Source of the DNA: Geosiphon pyriformis
Taxonomy: Eukaryota; Glomeromycota; Glomeromycetes; Archaeosporales; Geosiphonaceae
Assembly (NCBI GenBank): GCA_016748015.1
Contig: JAAOMT010000082.1
Span: forward strand, 4,031-43,836
Reading direction: 5' to 3'
DNA: 39,806 nt
How positions within the stretch are numbered: position 1 is the first letter of the stretch; every line of letters starts with the position of its first letter. This document shows positions 21,968-31,300 of the stretch, one piece after another. A model generated the notes under the pieces. The model saw only the letters and a list, made by a program, of their open reading frames with translations, had not been told where the DNA came from and did not search any database. The position numbers and the translations under genes are program-made.

Positions 21968-22903
21968 TCAGCTTGAAGTCGGTTCGCTCTCATCATTGTC
22001 AGTCCATGTTAAGTCATCAGTTTCCCAGATAAGTTCTTCCTTTTGTTTCCCTTTTCCCTTGTTGTTGTCATCCCAGAAGAGTATTGGCAGTAGTTCATTG
22101 TGTTCTTTGTCTGCCCATGACACTTGGTAGGCTTTCCAGGTAGGCTTTTTTTTCTCCTCCTCCAGTTTGATCAATAGTTTCTCTCTTGGAGGAGTTTTAA
22201 AGTGGCCACATATGGCTGGGACATGTATATGTTGGCCCTGATATGTTAGCTGGAGTTTTTGGGTGTTCCAGTCTAATGTTGCATTGACTTTGAATAGCCA
22301 GTCATTACCAACGAGAGCTTGGTATTGAGTGGCTTCCATTACTAGAACTTTAATGAGAGTCACGATGCCATTGACTTTGAAAAAAAAGTTGTCAATTTTG
22401 CCGATTGGAGTTTTGGTCGCTCTATCAGCTGTAATGATTCTGGCATTGGCAGTTCGATCAACTCGGTGACCTAATTGATCCATGAGTTGTCTTGTGATTA
22501 TGCTGTCTATGGAACCGCTGTTCAGGATCAATTTGATGGATTGTCCTTTGACTTTGGCATCAGTGTACATCACGGTGATTGGTTTGGCTTCAAGAGTGGC
22601 TCCACTAAATAATGACATTGCAGCTGTTTCCTCAAATTCGAATGAGAAAATAGCAGCCAATGATTTGTCTTCGGTGATGGTAGCAGGTGGAATATTACTG
22701 ATGAGTGGTTGTTTTTGGGTAAATGCCAGGTTATTAGTTGAAGCATTTTCTGAGGTGACCAAAAGACTTAAATAGTTCTGGGAATTTGGGTTCTGGGGTT
22801 GACCAGTACCCGAATTCCACTGGCGTAATCCAGATGGTTGCTGTGAAGAACTGAGGATCAGTTGATGAACTACTATCACCAATCTCCAGCTCTGTTGAGT
22901 CAT
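21968..22903 (-). pseudogene. Gypsy protease region (G1)
   Basis: 311 open codons. A Pro/Ser/Gln-rich linker with an NSQNYLSLLVT block precedes a retropepsin-like domain at about residues 110-215. The active-site loop reads ILNSGSIDS (22514-22522 for NSG) where an aspartic protease needs DSG or DTG, so the catalytic Asp has become Asn by a G-to-A change. A VGNDWL motif and a flap-like ITADRATKTPIG segment follow. The protease would process the polyprotein; this copy cannot. The C-terminal part is acidic with repeated Trp and leads into the Cys-rich block. Confidence 0.85.
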
Positions 22904-24966
22904 TCTCAGTCTTTGGGTTCTGTTGGGTAGTAGGCTTTGGAGTGATGTTTGGATCTGTTGGGGTTAATAGATTATTTGTGGCTGTGGTTAATATATTACT
23001 TGTGGCTGCGGCTGATAAATCGGAGGTTAATATACTGGAGACTGATAGACTGATGACTGCGTCACTGGTAGATAAGTGGGTGGGTTTTGATTTGGGTACT
23101 GATTCGGAGTTTGGAACTGACGATCGGAGTTTCAATATTGATTTTCTGATCATTGGTTATTTAAACACTGACAACAGTCAATTTGGATATGTCCTTGTTT
23201 ACCACAATAGTGGCAGATATGCATTTCCTGTTGTCACTGTCGATTAGTTGATGAAGATGAACGTGGTTAATTTTGGGCACGATTAGAGTTTCCTTGATTA
23301 TTGTGTCGTTGTGGAGGCTGATAAATGGCGTGATTGTCAGCTAAGTATCCTTCCAATTTCTTATTGATTAATTCACTGAACTTCTCCAATTTGGAATCCA
23401 ATTCAGATAATCCGTTTATTACTAGATTAATGGCTTGGGCGTGGCTAGCCTCTGACTCAGGAGATTTAAAATCTCTGGTGCGTATGACTGCATCTTGAAG
23501 AGTGCCTGGATGCAACAGACGTACATGTTGCAAGATGCTGCTGCACAGACCATGGATAAACTGATTGAGTATCTGTGGTGCTGTAAAATAGTTGGCATCA
23601 ATTACTTGAATTTGGCATAGGTTTCGATGGAAGCATCTTAGGTAAGTGGTAACTGCTTCAGTTTTTCCTTGTTTTATGGTGGTGAATGCATTAACTAGGC
23701 GATTGATGCTGTTATTGTTGCTGAAATATCTTAGGAATTCCACTTTGAAGGCATTAAAATCTTGTGGTTTATTAATCAAGCTCTGGTACCATGAATTGGC
23801 AGTATTCTTGAGAAAGTAGAGAATGGCTTGCATTGCTCAAGCGTCATTCTATCCATTAGCTGCAATGGCCTTTTCTATATCATTCAGCCATATTTGAGTG
23901 TTATCCTCTTTGCCCATAAAGTTGTCAAGTTTTGTGATTGGTGCATAGGCCATTGGATCTAAGTTAGGTGGTTGTGGTGGCTGTTGAAGCAGTTGTTGTT
24001 GTCCTGGCTGTTGGAGTGATAACTGAAGTGACTGCTGTATGGGTTTGGCTATGGGATTAATCAGCAGTTGATTGATGACAATTACCAGAGGTAAGTTTTG
24101 CTGGTTAATTAATTCGGAGTTTTGATTTTTTTGATTAGGTGGCATTTGAATATTTGGAGTTTCAATTTCCAGATTTTCTAATTGTTGCTAAGTTTGAATG
24201 TTTGGGGTTTCAACTTCTGGGTTTTCAGTGATCGGGTGTAGGTAAGTGAATTCTTGATCCTTTGATTCTTCTTCCTCCTTTTCTGATTCTGCTGCTTCCC
24301 ACAGATCAGAGATTCCAAAATCTGGTGGAGGCAGTGGTGATCAAAGTCCTGATGGGGTTGATGATTGCGAATTAAATCCCTCAAAGTATTTGCCATATGG
24401 TCCTAACAATTCTGTTTTTTTTTGTCTACTTTGGAATAAGAATTGTCCAAATGCTAATGTCACAGTTGATGGAAATGCATCAGTTGATAATATGTTGATG
24501 GTGCTTCCAGGTGTATAGTGATATGATGGATTGCTTGGGGATTCAACTCTGTTTTTCTTCCAAGCAGGTGGCTGTATTTTCCAGGGTGTTACTGCTGGTG
24601 TTTGTAATTTTCCTTTGCCTTTACTAGCATATGTAATTGGATATTTTTGTTGAGTGTGGTGTTCAATTTCTTTGTTGATCTCAGTGATAATAGATGCAAA
24701 ATTATGATTTGTTGGTAGATTGATGTTTTGAATTAATTCCTTATAGAAAGTTTCTCTTGCTGATTCAGTATTCATTGGTGTTCCTAATAAAAAAGAAATC
24801 TTTTTGTTGACATAGAAATTGAAGGCTGATTTGGCGGATATATGATTGTGGTTTAATCCCAAGTATTGACAATAGTGTTAAAATAAAGATTTTGCGAATC
24901 CTAAATGGTTTGCTCCTATAATTTCTGATTCTGCCACTTTTGGTTTGGTGTTGTCAGTGCTAGTTT
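22904..24966 (-). pseudogene. Gypsy gag with zinc knuckle (G1), in frame with pol
   Basis: N-terminal region (24341-24966), a Pro/Gln-rich linker, then the capsid core (about 23270-23930: WLNDIEKAI, YFLKNTANSWYQSL, FLRYFSNNNS, TYLRCFHRNL), typical of retrotransposon gag. A CCHC knuckle CHYCGKQGHIQIDC lies near 23190-23235. A repetitive YQPQPQ-type linker (about 22950-23060) runs on in the same frame into protease. In-frame stops include TGA 24341, TAG 23849, TGA 23837 and TAA 23267, and three TAA codons in the YQPQPQ repeats; all fit C-to-T or G-to-A. No convincing ATG remains near the 5' end, so the start is uncertain. Confidence 0.82.
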
Positions 24967-24980
24967 TCTGTAGAATTATA

Positions 24981-24997
24981 CCTCACAGAGAGCACCA
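24981..24997 (-). other. tRNA primer-binding site of G1
   Basis: On the element strand the sequence two bases after the LTR end is TGGTGCTCTCTGTGAGG. The leading TGG pairs with a tRNA 3' CCA, giving a discriminator A, an acceptor 3' strand AGAGAGC and a T-arm CCTCAC. That T-arm resembles elongator tRNA-Met of other eukaryotes, but the tRNA is not identified here. The same site, decayed, is at 4433-4449. Confidence 0.75.
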
Positions 24998-25643
24998 AAT
25001 GTTACAGGTGATTATTTCTGTGGTTGTATTGAATAACAAATCCATAACTTGGTACTCAAAAGCTACTTTCGTGGATGATGTGCAAAAGATATGGTATTTG
25101 AAGGTTTTGGTTGATCTAAAGATTTTGTTATGGAGTTCTTTGTATAATGGACAGAGATTCAGTGTTGATGGTAGTAGTTTTCCTGGAGTTGCAATTATGC
25201 CCAATTTCTTTCTCAGCTTGGTGGCCAGATTTATTCTGGCAGTCATGCCCTTCTGGTAAGCTATCTGTTAATATATATAATTCTACTCTTATTTCTGGGT
25301 CTTTTACCAGGCTATCCTTGATGTCAATAATTCAGTGCTTAATTTTTTTACTTGATTAGTATACAACAACAAAAAATCAAAGAAAGAAAGAAAATAAAAA
25401 AAAAGAAAATAAAATTAAAAAAAATAAAGAAATAAGCCAAGGCAATTTGGTATATTAGTATCTCGTCAATAGCCATGATCAAGAGTTATTGTTCCAGCAT
25501 GATTAAGTATCAATTACTATCAACATGAAATGTTGATAATGAAGAGTAGATTGAGATATGGAATAATTATTTATTTAATGATTGGTTTTTTGGCTAAGAA
25601 TTCTGTGGTATCGATTCTATTTTTTCTGTTTCTAATACTACTG

Positions 25644-25657
25644 CTATATATACATAA
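25644..25657 (-). promoter_or_regulatory. TATA-like promoter element of the G1 LTR
   Basis: The element strand reads TTATGTATATATAG. The same string is at the same LTR position in copy B (7632-7645), and close variants are in copy A (5055-5068) and the G2 LTR (26132-26143). Conservation among four otherwise diverged LTRs suggests the core promoter. Confidence 0.6.
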
Positions 25658-25691
25658 TTGGGATTTCTCAATTTCTTGATTCTTCACGATA

Positions 25692-25823
25692 GGAATCCTG
25701 GAATTTCTGGAATTCTGCGATTTCTTTGAGAGGAATTCTGGAATTCTGGAATCCTGCAATTCCTTGTTGGGAATCCTGAAATTCCTGGAATTCTGCAATT
25801 CTTGAAAGAAATCCTGGAATTCC
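25692..25823. repeat. 39-bp minisatellite in the G1 LTR U3
   Basis: Units at 25692-25731, 25732-25769 and 25770-25809 and a partial fourth to 25823. Each is built of GGAATTCTGGAATTCTG-like halves plus a TGCAATTCTTTGA-like spacer. It is absent from the other three LTRs, which carry different arrays in the same part. Confidence 0.85.
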
Positions 25824-25904
25824 ACATTTACTACGCTTACTTCTGATTGGCTAATAATTATGCTAATATATTTCTTATATTTCTATGAGTAACAATGTAC
25901 AATA

Positions 25905-26080
25905 ATATTGAATAATGTATTATAACATAAGATAACATGTTATAATATAAGATAACACAGAATAATGCATTATAATATAGAATAATGTGTTATAATGCAG
26001 AATAACACAAAATGACATGTAATAATATCAGATAACATATTATAACATAGGATAATTAGTTATAACATAAGAAAACAAAG
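25905..26080. repeat. Palindromic tandem array in the G2 LTR
   Basis: Seven or eight imperfect units of about 20-32 bp with the cores ATAACATGTTATAATATAAG and ATTATAACATAAG; each unit is itself near-palindromic (ATAACATGTTAT). Upstream of the TATA-like site. G1 appears to have inserted within this array. Confidence 0.75.
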
Positions 26081-26131
26081 TAATAATTAGCAAAAACAGA
26101 CAATCCAAAGCAATTCTGTAAAACTAAAAAA

Positions 26132-26143
26132 TATGTATATATA
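26132..26143 (+). promoter_or_regulatory. TATA-like element of the G2 LTR
   Basis: ATGTATATATAG followed by CAATAGCATTAAAAGCAG, matching the layout downstream of the TATA-like site in the G1 LTR (CAGTAGTATTAGAAACAG on its strand). Confidence 0.55.
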
Positions 26144-26755
26144 GCAATAGCATTAAAAGCAGAAAAGACAGAATCCCCAAACAAAAATTAATTAGTTATC
26201 ATTCTTTAGTTAAAAACCATATCATTCTAAATATCAATAAATATACTTATTTAATATCTCAAATCTAATTGCTCACTATTAACTCTAAAGGTTGATAGTA
26301 ATTAATACTTAAACCACACAGAAACAATAGCTTTTGATCATGGCTATTAATGGAATACTGATTTACATTGCTTTGGCTTAATTTTTTTTATTTTATCTTC
26401 TTTTATTTTTTTTGTATCTTGTTGATAATTTACTAAACTTCTTAAGGATTAAGTGCTGAGTTATTGACATTAAGAATTGTCTGGTAAAAAACCCCTGCAA
26501 GTGGGTAGAACACATAAGAATTACAAATTGCTTACCAGAAGATTGCTGGCCATCAAGCTGAAAAAAAAATTGTCAAAATTGTGATTCCGGAAAGCTACAG
26601 ATAAAATAACACAGAAATCTCTGTCCATTATACAAAGAATTCTAATCAAAATCTTTAGATTAAAATACCTTTAGACATTACAAATCAGTCAGCTATTAAG
26701 CACCAAGTTATGAGTTTGTTATTTGATTTGAAACCCCAAATAATTACCTGTAACA

Positions 26756-27653
26756 GTGGGTAAAGCTGCTTTCTCTTTACTTTTTTTACCAGTTAGTATT
26801 TGGGAACAATTTTAGTGGCTGAGAATACTATTGTATCTGGTAACACTTGTCATTTTGTTCATGATTTTTACTGGTCAATTTGCTATGCTTGATGGGAGGC
26901 TGGTCCTGACTATGATGTTGTTCCAAATGTTATGATTAAGAAGATAGATTGGAATACTATTATGAAAGTTTGGCATTCCTACTTGTATATGCTTTTTGGA
27001 TTTATTAATAGGAGTTCAGTTAGTATGTGTACTTATTTGATAAAAGCTGTACATAGGTAGTTGCTGGTGGCAGTCAGGAAAAAATTGTATAACAAAGATT
27101 ATCTTGGGGTGCTGTGCTTACTGTGTGATGAGGTGGAGTTGTCTAATTATGCTTTTATTTGTTCTGGTAACATTGGATTCCATAAAGACATTTTGGATAA
27201 AGCGGCTAAGAATAGATATTGTTAACAGATTTTTCTTACTCATCAAGCATTTTGTGTTCACTTTTGATATGTTCTTTAGACATGGAACAATATTTTGCAA
27301 TATATAAGAATTTTGTATTAAAGAATTGATTTGTTGAAGCTGCCCAGGTCTTTGAAAGGAAGAGAAAAACTGCTTTGACTCTTATTGATTACATCAAATT
27401 TGTGGTTGAATTACACTATACTAAAGTGTGATTTATTAGGTCCAAGTATAGAGGGAATATAGAAAAAGCTGGTTTGGTCAAGGACAATAGTGTGGTTTCA
27501 GGATTGTTTCAGTATTTGGTGTTTGTGTTATTAGATAAGGTGGTTTGTATGCTTAATGTTTTGGAACCCTTTGCTGTCAATTTTGGTAGATGCAGATTGT
27601 GTTATTTCTTTTCTGGTTTAGGTGGTAATATATGTATTTACATAAATGTATAA
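26756..27653 (+). pseudogene. LINE L1 ORF2, C-terminal part
   Basis: Resumes RNase H and runs to the ORF2 stop (TAA 27651-27653). Readable blocks match L3: AENTIVSGNTCHFV (L3 AEGLAVSGNTHHFV), KVWHSYLYMLFGF, KKLYNKDYLGVLCLLC, and near the end EPFAVNFG and YFFSGLGGN. The C-terminal module with CLLCDEVEL…YAFIC is a zf-RVT-like Cys/His tail that follows RNase H in such LINEs. The frame changes several times (Trp to stop near 26900, others), so no product. Base 26756 follows directly on the LTR end. Confidence 0.82.
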
Positions 27654-27785
27654 TGTAATCTTGTTTAGCCCAAGTGGCTGACCATATATAAAAAGTGTAT
27701 GAACTAGGTTTAGTGTATTTCACTTAGTTTGGTTCTATGTATTAAATAGCAGTTAGACTTTACTTGTTAAATCATGTATATATAA
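27654..27785 (+). other. 3' UTR of LINE L1
   Basis: About 130 bp with CAAGTGGCTGACC (near 27671) and CACTTAGTTTGGTTCTATGT (near 27721), shared with the L3 3' UTR in reverse complement. It fades into AT-rich sequence after GTTAAATCATG. The 16-base core that is identical in L3 and L5 is decayed here. Confidence 0.65.
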
Positions 27786-28229
27786 AAAATTTTTAAGTAT
27801 TTTTAATATGAATTTGTATATAATTTTATTTAAAAGTTTTATGTTCAAATCATAAGTGGTTAAAGTCAGAATGGTTTTTAAATATACTAAACTGACTTTT
27901 TTTAAAATAATAAATTTTATGTATAATTTAGTTTCTGATTATAGAAAACAAATTTGGTTATTTATTTTAAAACTTAGAATAAAGTTAGAAAAATTCAGAA
28001 TTTTGTCAAAAAAAATTTTTAGCTCTGTTTAATGTCAAAAAACTTTTTAATTATATTTTAAGTAAAATGATTATTTTGTTTGGTATTAAGAAAAATTATG
28101 TAATTTATTTAAAAAATAATTTTATTATTTGTTTTATATTGTTATAAATAATATAGTAAATATTGTAATGTCTGTATATTGTAGTCTAAATTGATTAAAT
28201 AGCTAATAATATATAGTAAATATATTGTT
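27786..28229. other. AT-rich spacer between tail-to-tail LINEs
   Basis: About 440 bp of A/T-rich sequence between the 3' end of L1 (plus) and the 3' end of L3 (minus). I see no gene, repeat or RNA in it. Confidence 0.6.
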
Positions 28230-28239
28230 TTTTTTTATT

Positions 28240-28364
28240 AAAGCATTTTAACAAATGTAGTCCAATTGCTATCTAGTACATAGAACCAAACTAAGTGGTT
28301 CAAAATAAACACAATTTACACATTTTCTACATGTGACTAGCCACTTGAGCCAGACAAGACAACA
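28240..28364 (-). other. 3' UTR of LINE L3
   Basis: Contains TCACATGTAGAAAATG (complement at 28321-28336), identical in L5 (39291-39306) and one base different in L4 (complement at 35265-35280). A weak stem CACAT/ATGTG could form around GTAGAAA. Near the end it has a …TTTGTTAAA-type terminus, then the tail. In LINEs the 3' UTR is where the RT binds its template, which fits the conservation. Confidence 0.7.
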
Positions 28365-31300
28365 CTACACACCTATATTAACATGGGGACTACTATTCAA
28401 ACCAGAAAAAAAAAGACAAGACCTGTGATAGCCAAAGCTAACAGCAAAAAATTCTAGCACACCGAGAAACCTAACCATACTATCTGACAGTACAAAATCT
28501 GCACAACAAAGAAGACCTGACAGCACACCATCATCACCAACCAAACCAGCTTTCTTCATATGCACCCTAAATTCAGATCTCAACAACCACACTTTGGAAT
28601 GATGTGACTTGACCAATCTTCCAACCAAATTGACAACAAAATTAACAGCTCTTTTCTTTTCATCAAAAACCTCCATAGCTTCTTTGCACCACTCTCTTAG
28701 CACTAAACCCTTGCATATCATTGAATACAGGCCAACATCTGAATGGCAAAGATCAAGCACCTGAGAGACAGCAGACAAAGGCAAGCAATAAGTACCAACT
28801 GAAAAAGCCCAGAAAGCAGAAGTCTTGAACAGAACCACCTTCCAAATATCCACATCCTGGGCACAACTAAAAGCATAATCTGGCAATTCCACCTCACTGC
28901 ACAACAAACAAAGCACACCAAGATACTTCTTATCATAAAGCCTTTTATGAACAGCTATAGGCAATCTGTGATGCACAGCTTTCATTATATACGCATGCAA
29001 AGCAGCTGACTTCCGACTAGTAAACCCTGTAAGCATGTGTAAATTAGGGTGCCACACCCTTGAGGTAGAGACCCAATTTACGTCACCCACCAACACTCTT
29101 GAAATTATGCTGTGACCAGGACCTGCTTCCCAACAAGCTCTGCAAACAGACCTAAACACATTTCGAACAAAGTGATGAGTATTGCCAGACACAGCCAAGC
29201 CCTCAGCCATCAGAAAATGTTTCTGCACTCCCACAGGCAAAAAAACCAGAGAATCCACTGCTTTACCAGCCAATGTATCAGCCTTGACATTGTCAGCCAC
29301 CCCAGAATGACTCTTGAACTTGATTCAATGCACAGTGAGATCTTTAACCCAAACTAAATTGTAAATATGTCTCTTCTCCATCCAGCAATGATTACAAAAG
29401 TCGAGAGAGGCTAAGACCATCTCAGACACACATGCATCAATAGCAGCTTGACTATCAAGATACACATTCAAACTACAGGAGGACAGAACACACTCCAAAG
29501 CCAAGACAATTGCCTGTAATTCAGCCATTATAGAAAAAAGAAGACCTCGAACCTTAACACCAATACCCATGTCCAAAGCTAGAAAATATGCAGTAGCCCC
29601 ACACATGACCCCAGCAGAACCAGCATTCTTTAAAGAACCATCAGTATAAATTTCAAAACCACCAGACCAGACTTCATACAAGCTATCCCAAATATCTATA
29701 AATTCTTTGGAATCTGAAATGCATGAACCAGGCAAAGGTAACAAAGAACTCATCATGACAGATTCTAAGGACCTCTTATTATTCAAGAATTTAGAAGTAA
29801 TCATGAACCAATAAAGCACAGGACCCTTAGAATTGAATCTTTTCCAGCAGCAAAAAGTTTTCCAATCCATTACCCTCCCTTTTTTATCATACAGTTGGTT
29901 ACTAAAGGCAACTCCAAAATGCTTTAAAGAACAAACAGAATCAAAGAACACAGACTTCTCTAAGACCAAGGACATTGGAAAAACACCAGGATCACAGAAA
30001 GCACCAGGTAGCACACTTGACAGAAATAACTTATTGTCCAAAAAAATCCTAACCACACCAGCCAAAAAATTGTTCACTGGACTAATACACAACCTCACAG
30101 AGAACTGCAAAGGGTCCAAAGGAACCCAACCCAAAACTTGTAAATCCAGAAATCAGTGATGAAACAGACGACCAAGAATCTCATGATCATTAGAGAATGA
30201 AATAACAGCAGCCAATTTACTCTTAGTCTGGACTTGTTCAAATGACTTTAATCCATACAAAGAAGGATGATGCAAAGCTTCACTAGGGAAATCACGCGGC
30301 AAATCCACTTTAGACTTGATGCCCTTCCTAATCATAACATCTTATTTGCAACAAACATTCAATAAAACAAAACTGAACTGAGTCCAGTAAGCAACAATAG
30401 GCTGCAAGACAGCTGAGACCAAATATAAAAATTGTTTATCTGTAACAGTCTTTTTGAGTAAGACATTGGCAAAAAAACAAACATCAGAATAAGTTTTGGT
30501 AACACTGGGCTTGGACAACTCCTTTGTGGATAAAAATATACTCAAGTAACAATGTGCTTCACTTTTTTTGGCTATTGAAATCAGCTGTTCACATATACTC
30601 AATGAAGCTGTGATAACACCTTAATTGATGGGAATAGCTACTGTCTTTTTACTATTAATAGAAATATTGTTGATTACAAAAAATTCACTGGCCATGTTCA
30701 AAGCATACTAAGTAGAAGTTTGACAATTCCCAACCCAAATAGTATCATCAACAAATGCACCAGCTGCAAAATAAGATGTCATCTCACCACCACTCTCAAT
30801 TCGACCTGTTTTTAAAACAAATTTAGTATTGATCCTGTACCCACACAATTGTTCATGTCATTTGACTTTACATAAGAGTGGATCATAAAAGATCCTCCAC
30901 AAAAGAGGTGAGAAAACTTCACCTTGATCCAACCCATTATGAATCCTGTAGCCATTTGACAGACCAAAATCAGTCATCACCCTGTTGAATCTATTCTTAT
31001 GTATATTTCTAAAGAACTCAATAAATCTGCTACACATTTTGATATGATGTAAGCTAGCTTTTAGGTAGTACCATCCAATGAAATCATATGCTTTCCTCAT
31101 GTCTTGCAGAACCAACCAAATTTCCCTATTTTTTTTAAAAGCATCTTCAATTATTGACCCAACAGCAAACACTGGAGACTGTATTAATGTGCTTTTTAGT
31201 ACTAAAAAGTTGTCGCCTTAGAGAACATTGAATTTGCTACATGCTAACAAGATACAATCAGATAAAACATTAGACAGAATTTTCCTAGCAGTTTTAATTA

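Larger units (their letters stand above)
17130..25901 (-). mobile_element. Ty3/gypsy element G1 with dUTPase, nearly complete
   Basis: An 8.8-kb minus-strand element. In its own order it has a 5' LTR (25000-25901), a primer-binding site, gag, protease, a Cys-rich block, dUTPase, RT, RNase H, integrase and a truncated 3' LTR (17130-17574). Gag through RT lie in one frame, broken by point stops. The domain order (integrase last) is Ty3/gypsy. The integrase C-terminus, the following ~1 kb and the U3 half of the 3' LTR are missing compared with copy B and the 5' LTR, so it has an internal 3' deletion. It sits inside the G2 LTR of its own family in opposite orientation. It is not mobile as it stands. 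Confidence 0.88.
25000..25901 (-). repeat. 5' LTR of G1
   Basis: 902 bp. The plus strand starts TGTTACAG and ends near 25901 (…AATGTACA); the element strand begins TGTACATTGTTACTCATAG. The inner half matches the truncated 3' LTR and all of it aligns with the LTRs of copies A and B. In element order: U3 with a 39-bp minisatellite, a TATA-like site at 25644-25657, an A/G-rich tract (complement at 25375-25436), then the U5 end CTGTAACA next to the primer-binding site. Confidence 0.82.
25902..26755 (+). mobile_element. Solo gypsy LTR G2, right part
   Basis: Plus-oriented LTR sequence of the G1 family, ending in CCTGTAACA at 26755, immediately before L1 text. It aligns with the copy B LTR (7640-8282) and, inverted, with the G1 5' LTR. 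No primer-binding site follows, so it is not the start of a plus-strand element. It carries the tandem array 25905-26080, a TATA-like site at 26132-26143 and U5. Its first 90 bp are probably 17040-17129, on the other side of G1. Confidence 0.72.
10500..27785 (+). mobile_element. LINE L1, two ORFs, interrupted by two insertions
   Basis: A non-LTR retrotransposon reading ORF1 (10599-12474), ORF2 (12474 to 27653) and a short 3' UTR. ORF2 is broken by a candidate solo LTR (14061-14859) and by the gypsy cluster 17040-26755. When the cluster is removed, RNase H reads through from a DKLV-like codon series into GKAA, as in L3 (TLAGKAVD). GTGG is present on both sides (17036-17039 and 26756-26759), consistent with a 4-bp target duplication. 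The 5' boundary is approximate. Confidence 0.8.

Noticed and set aside
22734-23153. A 139-codon minus-strand frame overlapping gag and protease, suggesting a programmed frameshift
   Set aside because: The zinc knuckle and protease are in the same frame, joined through a YQPQPQ linker whose stops are decayed Gln codons. The overlapping frame is a shadow opened by chance.
25571-25825. An 84-codon minus-strand frame rich in Asn-Ser-Arg-Ile-Pro repeats
   Set aside because: It is the translation of the 39-bp LTR minisatellite; no domain, and it lies in LTR U3.
25000-26755. A single 1.75-kb LTR with long internal inverted repeats
   Set aside because: Copy A and copy B show LTRs of about 800-870 bp, each matching one arm; two opposed LTRs explain the sequence better.
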